Positions 54,040 to 64,000 of a DNA stretch of 64,000 nt are shown here, one piece after another. Source of the stretch: Acetobacterium paludosum (GTDB lineage: Bacteria > Bacillota > Clostridia > Eubacteriales > Eubacteriaceae). A program made the position numbers and the translations under genes. Every line of letters begins with the position of its first letter. Position 1 is the first letter of the stretch. The DNA lies in the NCBI RefSeq assembly GCF_008086595.1, contig NZ_RXYA01000012.1:1-64000 (forward strand), read 5' to 3'. The notes below the pieces were generated by a model. That model worked only from the letters and a program-made list of their open reading frames with translations, searched no databases and was not told the DNA's origin.

Positions 54040-55542
54040 GTGAATTATAATGAAAAAAGATCTCTTATAATTAGTTTTGCGTTGTTTTTTTTGGTGCTGA
54101 TTGTCTATCTTTTAAATGATGCTTCTATATCTCAGGCTACCAATATGGAAAGAGTAAGTATTGCTTTTTACGCATTTTCATTATTAGGAATATTTGTTAT
54201 AGCTATTCTTAGTATTGCAGCGGTTTATCGAGAAAAAAAAGTAGTCGAAAAACTGAGAGAGATGCAGGAGTATGATTCTTTAACCGGTTGTTCAAATTGG
54301 ATTAAATTTCAGGCAGATTGTGAAGTGCGGATTAAAGACAAACAGAATCAACGATATGCAATGGTTATTTTTGATATCGACAAATTCAAGGCGATTAACG
54401 ATTTGTTTGGTTACGAAGAAGGTAATGAAATTTTAACGGCGATTGCCCGGATACTGGAAAATTATATTGAGAAAGATGAATTGTTTTCCAGAACGGCAAC
54501 CGATAATTTCAATATTCTGATGAAATATGATGGCTATGGTGAGTTTTCAGATCGAATAGAAGGCTTAATAAGAGAAATAAATGCATATTCAAAAAAATTC
54601 ATCGTAAATATCTCACTGGGTATTTATTTAATAGAAGATCGAACTTTGAAAATAAATATATTCAGTGACCGCGCCAATATGGCAAAGCGATCGATAAAAA
54701 ACAACTCTCAGGTTGATTATGCTTTTTATACAGAGTCTATGCGAGTTGTCATGATCCATGAGAACGAAATTGAAAATAGAATGGAAGCGGCGTTAATAAA
54801 CAAAGAATTTGAAGTCTATTTGCAACCAAAATATTTGTTTTCTGATGAAAAAATTATTGGCGCAGAGGCTTTAGTACGTTGGAACGATCCAGAGTATGGG
54901 CTACTGCCACCGAATGATTTTATTCCGTTATTTGAAAAGAATGGTTTTGTGAGAAAAATTGATACATTTATGTTTAAAGAAGTATGCAAGCTGATGAATA
55001 AGTGGAAGAACGAAAACGATCAATTTGACAATATTGTTATATCAGTTAATTTCTCTCGGCTGGATATGAATAATTCAAGATTGCCGGAAGAATTGTTGGA
55101 AATTGCGAATCTTTACAATATTGAGCCTAAAATGATTGAAATTGAATTAACAGAAAGTACAATTTTTGATAATGATATTCAGCTGGCAGCTATTCTGAAT
55201 CATTTAAAGGATTATGGTTTTCAAATTTCTATTGATGATTTTGGAAGGGCGTATTCTTCTCTTAATACATTAAAAAGTTTGCCGGCCGATATTTTGAAGA
55301 TGGATAAAGCTTTTTTTAGTGAATCAGCCAACAATCAACGTGGCCGGAAAATTATTAAGTGTGTATTGTATATGGCAAAAGACTTGGATTTAGTCACCGT
55401 TGCTGAAGGCGTGGAAACAATCGAACAGGTTGAGTTCTTAAAAGAAATGGGATGTGATATTGCGCAAGGATTCTATTACGCCAAACCAATGAAGGTGACT
55501 GATTTTGAAGATTTTGTAATAAAAAAGCAGAAATCAGCATAG
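54040..55542 (+). CDS. Membrane GGDEF/EAL protein, probable c-di-GMP phosphodiesterase
   Basis: A 500-residue protein with two membrane segments (about 8-25 and 41-62), a GGDEF-like domain and an EAL domain. The GGDEF signature reads ATDNF, so cyclase activity is unlikely. The EAL domain keeps GAEALVRWND, ELTESTIF, DDFGRAYSSL, KMDKAF and AEGVET, including metal-binding acids, so it should break down c-di-GMP. The start is GTG 54040, after GGAGG; a TTG at 54013 lacks a site. The riboswitch upstream suggests feedback. Confidence 0.9.
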   Translation: MNYNEKRSLIISFALFFLVLIVYLLNDASISQATNMERVSIAFYAFSLLGIFVIAILSIAAVYREKKVVEKLREMQEYDSLTGCSNWIKFQADCEVRIKDKQNQRYAMVIFDIDKFKAINDLFGYEEGNEILTAIARILENYIEKDELFSRTATDNFNILMKYDGYGEFSDRIEGLIREINAYSKKFIVNISLGIYLIEDRTLKINIFSDRANMAKRSIKNNSQVDYAFYTESMRVVMIHENEIENRMEAALINKEFEVYLQPKYLFSDEKIIGAEALVRWNDPEYGLLPPNDFIPLFEKNGFVRKIDTFMFKEVCKLMNKWKNENDQFDNIVISVNFSRLDMNNSRLPEELLEIANLYNIEPKMIEIELTESTIFDNDIQLAAILNHLKDYGFQISIDDFGRAYSSLNTLKSLPADILKMDKAFFSESANNQRGRKIIKCVLYMAKDLDLVTVAEGVETIEQVEFLKEMGCDIAQGFYYAKPMKVTDFEDFVIKKQKSA

Positions 55543-55565
55543 TGCGGATTTCTGCTTTTTTTTTT
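55521..55565. terminator. Bidirectional terminator between convergent genes
   Basis: AAAAAAGCAGAAATC (55521-55535) and GATTTCTGCTTTTTT (55547-55561) pair, with T-runs on both strands. The 5' arm overlaps the last codons of the EAL gene. Confidence 0.85.
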
Positions 55566-55570
55566 ATTAT

Positions 55571-56062
55571 CTAGCAGCTGCAGCATTGATCGGTGGCTGT
55601 GTTTTCGAGGTCGGCATTTTCAAAATTAAGTCCCCCACATTTTATGTCTGCAAAAACAGAGAGTAAAACGGAATTTTCAGGATCTTTGCAAACAGTATTA
55701 TCGGCTATCCCGCCAAATTGGCAATGGTCGACAATTTTTAGTTTGAAATTATCAGGGACAATGATATTGAATCCACCGCTTACTATTTTTACGTCCATCC
55801 GGTAGTCGCTTTTTTCAGTGATAACATCAGAAAAATCAAGCTGCATGCCACCACAAAATGCGCCTAGGCGAAGATCTCGCATGGTTTGTCCACTAAAGGA
55901 TTTTGATTTCCCGCCGTAGGTAACAGCGTCATCCAGGGATCCCGTACTTTTATCAAGACCGGCTTCAAATTCTTTCCCCTTTTTAACAATAAAAACAGAA
56001 TACAGAGCCAAACCGGTAGCATAAACCAATCCGGATCCGATCAGTAAATTTTTTATTTTCAT
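55571..56062 (-). CDS. LiaF-like small membrane-anchored protein
   Basis: A 163-residue protein with one N-terminal hydrophobic segment (about 5-26) and a beta-rich C-terminal part resembling the LiaF/cell-wall-stress C-terminal domain (LRLGAFCGGMQLDFSD, SGGFNIIVPDNFKLK). It ends in CCSC and has several further cysteines, which is unusual for the family and could bind metal or form disulfides. The start has AAAGGAT upstream. It is alone, convergent with the EAL gene. No liaRS genes are nearby. Confidence 0.65.
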   Translation of the reverse strand: MKIKNLLIGSGLVYATGLALYSVFIVKKGKEFEAGLDKSTGSLDDAVTYGGKSKSFSGQTMRDLRLGAFCGGMQLDFSDVITEKSDYRMDVKIVSGGFNIIVPDNFKLKIVDHCQFGGIADNTVCKDPENSVLLSVFADIKCGGLNFENADLENTATDQCCSC

Positions 56063-56234
56063 ATGAATATCCTTTCTGATTTTTCTTCAGTTTAACACGT
56101 TTTCTTAAAAAATGATTCCTTTTTTTGTACTTTTTCCAAACATTTCTTAAAATATAAGTCAGAATAAAGATAATATGTTATAATAATATCAGTCAGTTCA
56201 TTAAGAACAAATAAAACAATTAAGAAAGGTCTCA

Positions 56235-56744
56235 ATGGAAGCAAAAAAATATTATGAAGAATTTGAAACCATTGTCGGCGATATATTAACTCATAGCGAA
56301 TTTCAAAAGTTAAAAAACATAGAACATCACGGGAATGGATTATATGAGCATTCAGTTGCTGTTGGTTATTATTCCTACCGAGTAGCCAAGGTTCTTGGAA
56401 TGGATTATAAATCGGTCGCTAGAGGGGCAACCCTTCACGACTTTTTTACGGAGTCATGGCAGGGACAGAAAAAAAATTCAAAGGGAATCAAGCGTATCAA
56501 AGAAATGCATGGCTTTTCACATCCCAAAACGGCGTTAATTAATGCCGAAAAATATTTTGATATTGACGAACGTCAAGCGGATATGATCGTCAAGCATATG
56601 TTCCCGTTAACACCGATTCCACCAATGCATATGGGTGGCTGGATTGTAACAGCGGTTGATAAATGTGTGGCAACAAGGGAACTCGTCTTTGTGAACATGA
56701 GACCAATAGAACGATTAAAAAGCTTGATTTTAAAAGCTTCTTAA
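56235..56744 (+). CDS. HD-domain phosphohydrolase
   Basis: A 169-residue cytoplasmic protein with HD-superfamily metal-binding residues: HGNGLYEHSVAVGYYSYRVA, GATLHDFFTE (the HD pair) and VKHMFPLTP with a later AVDKCVATRE. Such proteins hydrolyse nucleotides or other phosphate esters; the substrate is unknown. The start has AAGAAAGG upstream. It lies 42 bp before the isocitrate dehydrogenase gene and may share its transcript. Confidence 0.8.
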   Translation: MEAKKYYEEFETIVGDILTHSEFQKLKNIEHHGNGLYEHSVAVGYYSYRVAKVLGMDYKSVARGATLHDFFTESWQGQKKNSKGIKRIKEMHGFSHPKTALINAEKYFDIDERQADMIVKHMFPLTPIPPMHMGGWIVTAVDKCVATRELVFVNMRPIERLKSLILKAS

Positions 56745-56786
56745 TATAGATGCAATTTAACAACTAAAATTTACGGAGGATTTAAC

Positions 56787-57989
56787 TTGATCGAACAACA
56801 AATTGAAAGAGCAAAAGAACATTTCGGAGAACTGGTTAAAGAACAATTGGAACGCATCGAAAGAATGAAAGTTCAAAAAGATTTCACGGATTATAAAGCG
56901 AAAGAAAAAATAATCATTGGGGTTGTCGGGGGAGATGGAATTGGTCCCTTTATTACAGCGGAAGCCAAGAGAGTGTTAGCTTTTTTATTGTCGGAAGATA
57001 TCAAAAAAGGCCGAATCATTTTTAAGGAAATCGATGGTTTGACGATAGAAAATCGTGCCGCATGCGGAAAGGCGATACCTGATGATGTTTTAGCGGAATT
57101 AAAATCCTGTGATGTCATATTAAAAGGACCGACAACAACGCCTAGAGAAGGTGATCAATGGCCAAATATTGAAAGCGCTAATGTTGCCATGCGCCGGGAA
57201 TTGGATTTATTTGCTAATGTTCGGCCGGTAAGTGTGCCGGAAAAAGGTATTGACTGGACTTTCTACCGTGAAAATACTGAAGGCGCTTATGCCATCGGCA
57301 GTAAGGGAATTCATGTCAATGAAGATCTTGCGATTGATTTTACGGTTACAACGCAAGAAGGCTCAGATCGGATAATCAAAGCTGCCTTTGATTATGCCGA
57401 AAAATCCGGCAAGAACAAAGTAACAGTAGTAACCAAGGCGAATGTTATCAAAACCACCGATGGAAAATTTTTAGATGCCGCCAAAGCGATTGCTAAAAAC
57501 TATCCAACGGTGGAAATGGATGACTGGTATATTGATATTATGACAGCCAAACTTGTTGATGAAAAACGCAGAAGTCAATTTAAAGTAATGGTTCTGCCTA
57601 ACTTATATGGCGATATTCTAACCGATGAAGCGGCTGAATTCCAGGGTGGGGTTGGCACCGCAGGTTCAGCTAACATTGGGAAACAATATGCAATGTTTGA
57701 AGCTGTTCATGGTTCAGCACCAAGGATGGTAGCGGAAGGTCGCGGCCAATATGCCGATCCTTGCAGTATTATCCGTGGCGCCGGCATGCTCCTGGGACAT
57801 ATTGGATATCAGGAAAAAGCGGATCAGCTTCAGAAAGCTTTGGATATTTGTGGCTTATATGAGAAAAAGTTAGTCCTTACTGGTCGGGATACTGGTGCAA
57901 CCGGGGCAGAGTATGCGGATTATGTCATGGAAACTTTATCTCATCCTAATTTAGATGAGAGTTATGCAAAATGGTCAAAAACAAACTAA
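56787..57989 (+). CDS. NAD-type isocitrate dehydrogenase
   Basis: A 400-residue member of the isocitrate/isopropylmalate dehydrogenase family. GVVGGDGIGPFITAEA opens the core, RRELDLFANVRPV binds substrate, NLYGDILTDEAAEFQGGVGTAGSANIG holds metal-binding Asp residues, and FEAVHGSAPRMVAEGRGQYADP precedes the cofactor site. It would make 2-oxoglutarate for glutamate synthesis. The start is TTG 56787 after GGAGG. Isopropylmalate or homoisocitrate dehydrogenase are alternatives, but length and the FANVRPV context favour isocitrate. Confidence 0.82.
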   Translation: MIEQQIERAKEHFGELVKEQLERIERMKVQKDFTDYKAKEKIIIGVVGGDGIGPFITAEAKRVLAFLLSEDIKKGRIIFKEIDGLTIENRAACGKAIPDDVLAELKSCDVILKGPTTTPREGDQWPNIESANVAMRRELDLFANVRPVSVPEKGIDWTFYRENTEGAYAIGSKGIHVNEDLAIDFTVTTQEGSDRIIKAAFDYAEKSGKNKVTVVTKANVIKTTDGKFLDAAKAIAKNYPTVEMDDWYIDIMTAKLVDEKRRSQFKVMVLPNLYGDILTDEAAEFQGGVGTAGSANIGKQYAMFEAVHGSAPRMVAEGRGQYADPCSIIRGAGMLLGHIGYQEKADQLQKALDICGLYEKKLVLTGRDTGATGAEYADYVMETLSHPNLDESYAKWSKTN

Positions 57990-58008
57990 TTTAATCTTAC
58001 TTACAACA

Positions 58009-58034
58009 GGGTGTCTCTCAGACGCCCTTTTTTT
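58009..58034 (+). terminator. Rho-independent terminator after isocitrate dehydrogenase
   Basis: GGGTGTCT and AGACGCCC pair (one GU) around CTC, followed by TTTTTTT. Confidence 0.85.
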
Positions 58035-58073
58035 CTAAAATTTATTCAAAATTAGATTTTACAGGAGGTTGTT

Positions 58074-59555
58074 ATGCTGGAGAAAATTGATTTAGGTGTT
58101 ACGATTGACAAAGAGACTTATCGTTCTGAAAAAGAACGGCTGTCGATACGACTGGGAGAACTGCAACGGACGGTTCATGATATGGGTATACCGGTTTTAA
58201 TGATCTTTGAAGGGTGGGATGCGGCCGGCAAAGGGACCTTAATTAATGAACTCCTGATGCCGATGGATCCCCGTACATTCAGAGTTTATAATTTTAAAAA
58301 GCAGGAAAGTGAAGATGAAATATTTCGTCCGTTTTTGTGGCGTTATTGGACGAAAACTCCGGAAAAGGGACAGATCGCTATTTTTAATCAAAGCTATTAT
58401 AGTGACCTTATTTACCGCAAATCCATTGATGACCTGAATTTGCGGGGACTGATGAGACAGTGCAATGAATTTGAACAAACCTTATCTGATGATGGTATGA
58501 TTATTATGAAGTTTTTTATTCATATCAGTAAGAAAGAACAAAAAAAGCGTTTTACCAAATTGCTTGGAAATGATGCCACCGCCTGGAAAGTAACGCCCCG
58601 GGATAAAAAAGAGAATAAACACTACGAGGCGCTTTATGAAAAAGCGAATCGAGGGCTTGAACAAACGGATAGTGAGTGCGCCCCCTGGATCATTGTTGAA
58701 GGGGAACAAAAAGATTACGCTTTAATAAAGGTCTTAACTGCATTGGAAACCCGTTTGGAAAAAGCGATTGAAAAAGTTAACACCGAACCGAAAATAGAAC
58801 TAAAACCACTGATTCATAGCGGTGATATGCCATTTCATTCCAAGGTGCTTGATGGGGTTGTTTTAGATCAAATCATCAGTGAAGAAGAGTATGAGAAAGA
58901 GATTAAGGACTGTCAAAAGAGAATCAGGCTATTGCAATATGAACTCTATAAAGAAAGAATTCCGCTGATTACTGCATTTGAAGGCTGGGATGCGGGTGGA
59001 AAAGGGGGCTGTATCAAGCGACTGACACGAAACCTAGATCCCCGGGGATATACGGTGTATCCGACCGCAAGCCCAAGTGATATTGAGCGGCAACATCATT
59101 ATTTATGGCGGTTTTGGCGGGATATTCCTAAAAATGGACATTTGGGGATATGGGATCGTACCTGGTATGGTCGTGTAATGGTTGAACCAATTGAAGGCTT
59201 TTGTACACCGGAAGAGTATGACCGAAGTTACCGGGAAATCAATGAATTTGAGAAACAACTCTCTGATTGGGGCGCGGTGGTCATTAAATTTTGGCTGCAA
59301 ATTGATCAGGATGAACAGCTGAAACGTTTTACTGAAAGACAGGATAACCCGCATAAAGGTTGGAAAATAACTGATGAGGACTGGCGAAACCGAGAAAAAT
59401 GGGAAATTTATAAAATTGCTGTTGATGAAATGTTGCTGAAAACGTCAACCGTAAATGCGCCCTGGATTATTGTGGAAGCAAATAATAAATATTTTGCCCG
59501 GGTTAAGGTTCTGAAAGAAACGATTGCGGCGATTGAAAAACGTCTTAATGCTTAA
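58074..59555 (+). CDS. pap: Polyphosphate:AMP phosphotransferase (double PPK2)
   Basis: A 493-residue cytoplasmic enzyme with two PPK2 kinase domains. Each begins with a Walker A loop, FEGWDAAGKGTLI near residue 43 and FEGWDAGGKGGCI near 302, and has the DPR/DxR and RYW/RFWRD lid segments. Two-domain PPK2 proteins phosphorylate AMP to ADP using polyphosphate. ACAGGAGG precedes the ATG. It has its own terminator on each side, so it is probably monocistronic. Confidence 0.88.
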   Translation: MLEKIDLGVTIDKETYRSEKERLSIRLGELQRTVHDMGIPVLMIFEGWDAAGKGTLINELLMPMDPRTFRVYNFKKQESEDEIFRPFLWRYWTKTPEKGQIAIFNQSYYSDLIYRKSIDDLNLRGLMRQCNEFEQTLSDDGMIIMKFFIHISKKEQKKRFTKLLGNDATAWKVTPRDKKENKHYEALYEKANRGLEQTDSECAPWIIVEGEQKDYALIKVLTALETRLEKAIEKVNTEPKIELKPLIHSGDMPFHSKVLDGVVLDQIISEEEYEKEIKDCQKRIRLLQYELYKERIPLITAFEGWDAGGKGGCIKRLTRNLDPRGYTVYPTASPSDIERQHHYLWRFWRDIPKNGHLGIWDRTWYGRVMVEPIEGFCTPEEYDRSYREINEFEKQLSDWGAVVIKFWLQIDQDEQLKRFTERQDNPHKGWKITDEDWRNREKWEIYKIAVDEMLLKTSTVNAPWIIVEANNKYFARVKVLKETIAAIEKRLNA

Positions 59556-59571
59556 AAAGTATAACATTAAA

Positions 59572-59599
59572 AAAGATTGGTTAAACAAATCCGATTTTT
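59572..59599 (+). terminator. Possible terminator after pap
   Basis: AAAGATTGG and CCGATTTTT pair with two GU pairs around a 10-nt loop. The stem is weak, so this call is tentative. Confidence 0.5.
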
Positions 59600-59633
59600 A
59601 CAGTTTTATAGGCTAAAAATTACCTTTAATAAA

Positions 59634-59665
59634 GTGTATACACCCAAAAACTATTATGATATAAT
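59634..59665 (+). promoter_or_regulatory. nifJ promoter with overlapping palindrome
   Basis: TATAAT at 59660-59665 is the likely -10. The perfect 10-bp palindrome GTGTATACAC at 59634-59643 covers the -35 position, which otherwise has no consensus. It may bind a regulator. Confidence 0.5.
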
Positions 59666-59707
59666 TCTGTTGATAAAATTTTGCTATTTTTCAACCAATA
59701 AAAATAA

Positions 59708-63259
<3,552 letters not shown>

Positions 63260-63280
63260 TAAAAAAGAACAATCAATTTT

Positions 63281-63307
63281 GGAGCCCCTTTGGGGGTTCC
63301 TTTTTTT
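63281..63307 (+). terminator. Rho-independent terminator after nifJ
   Basis: GGAGCCCC and GGGGGTTCC pair with GU wobble around a short T loop, followed by TTTTTTT. The region 63308-63548 after it holds only candidate -10 boxes (TATAAT near 63404 and 63533) and no gene that I can see. Confidence 0.85.
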
Positions 63308-63548
63308 AAAGAAATATTTTAATCAGCGTTTGCAATTGTATTACCATGACAGAAATTTCAGTTGATGAGGTTGTTTTCCTAGTTATTGTTAGTCTGTTTT
63401 GATATAATCAACTATAATAATATTTGAGGCACCAATAACAAGAAAACAATTGGTCGGTCCAGTAGTTTTTGAAGTGCCGGAAAAAGATAGTTTGATTTAA
63501 AGATAAAAGCAGATGATTAAATTACATTCTGCTATAATAGGAGATATC

Positions 63549-64000
63549 ATGAAAATACTAGTATGCGGGGGTGCCGGTTATATTGGCTCTCATATTGTCA
63601 GGGAATTATTGAATAAAAATTATGAAGTGGCGGTGTTAGATAATTTTTCAACTGGACATATCGGATCAGTTCCCAAAGCGGCGATAATTGAAACAGGAGA
63701 CATTCGGGATAAGAATTTTTTAAAAGAAGTGTTTGAAAAACACCAGTTTGATTGCGTCATGCATTTTTGTGCCAATTCCCAGGTTGGCGAATCCATGGAA
63801 CGGCCCATAAAATATTATAACAATAATGTCTACGGAACACTGTGTCTTTTAGAAACTATGGTAGAATTCAAAGTGAAAAATTTTATTTTTTCTTCTACAG
63901 CGGCAGTATATGGGGAACCGGAGGAGTTGCCAATTACCGAAGCAACAACAAAAAAACCGACAAATACCTATGGTGAGACAAAATTAGCAGTGGAAAAAAT
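63549..64000 (+). CDS. galE: UDP-glucose 4-epimerase, N-terminal part, cut by window end
   Basis: About 150 residues of an extended short-chain dehydrogenase are visible. VCGGAGYIGSHIV is the NAD site, DNFSTGH fits the ribose-binding turn, HFCANSQVGES and FSSTAAVYGEP carry the active-site Ser/Thr, and TYGETK is the catalytic YxxxK. These match GalE, which interconverts UDP-glucose and UDP-galactose. TAGGAG lies before the ATG. The gene runs off the window, so length cannot be checked. Confidence 0.88.
   Translation, partial: MKILVCGGAGYIGSHIVRELLNKNYEVAVLDNFSTGHIGSVPKAAIIETGDIRDKNFLKEVFEKHQFDCVMHFCANSQVGESMERPIKYYNNNVYGTLCLLETMVEFKVKNFIFSSTAAVYGEPEELPITEATTKKPTNTYGETKLAVEK

Overview
The window looks like the chromosome of an anaerobic, low-GC, Gram-positive, flagellated Firmicute. 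Gene content and protein character suggest an acetogen of the Eubacteriaceae such as Acetobacterium. Grounds are a single-chain pyruvate:ferredoxin oxidoreductase, a Bacillus-type cggR-gap-pgk-tpiA-gpmI operon, sigma-54, sigma-A-like promoters, strong AGGAGG ribosome sites and frequent GTG/TTG starts. The genus is inferred from character, not from a database match.

Layout. (1) 1-6.3 kb is a nest of mobile DNA. An IS4-type transposase gene is split by a three-recombinase RIT element (about 1687-5184) and truncated again by an IS5/IS1182-like insertion sequence. (2) 6.6-22.2 kb is an AT-rich, one-directional flagellin-glycosylation operon: an unknown 207-aa protein, a Maf/DUF115 glycosyltransferase, a complete GDP-linked legionaminic acid pathway (legB, legC, ptmE, legH, legI, legG, legF), an acetamidino-forming module (WbuX-like amidotransferase with HisF/HisH paralogues), two Gfo/Idh oxidoreductases and a cobalamin-binding radical SAM enzyme. 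(3) 22.3-37.0 kb holds motility genes: a FliK-like/FlhB-like pair on the minus strand, then cheA-cheR, fliD-fliS-fliT-like, and flgB-flgC-fliE-fliF-fliG-fliH-fliI-fliJ. (4) 37.0-46 kb: trxB, rpoN, then cggR and the lower glycolytic genes with a clear promoter and CggR-type operator, then secG. (5) 46-64 kb is mainly housekeeping: a ribbon-helix-helix-like gene with clpB, gldA, an Fe-S aldo/keto reductase, pgi, a c-di-GMP-I riboswitch in front of a GGDEF/EAL gene, a LiaF-like protein, an HD protein, isocitrate dehydrogenase, a polyphosphate:AMP phosphotransferase, nifJ, and the start of galE.

How it fits together. The glycosylation operon should supply CMP-activated legionaminic acid, possibly acetamidino-modified and further altered, for Maf to attach to flagellin; the flagellar genes next to it build the organelle. 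The c-di-GMP-sensing leader in front of an EAL protein with a degenerate GGDEF suggests feedback on the second messenger. The central-metabolism genes cover fructose-6-P to 2-phosphoglycerate and pyruvate to acetyl-CoA.

Most unusual points: the RIT element with near-identical 35-bp ends and an SD-sequestering hairpin before its first gene; the HisF paralogue with Gln at catalytic position 130; a Gfo/Idh protein without the EKP lysine; the radical SAM gene closing the sugar operon; a near-perfect 101-nt inverted repeat between gpmI and secG; and REP-like and 13-bp tandem repeats around gldA.
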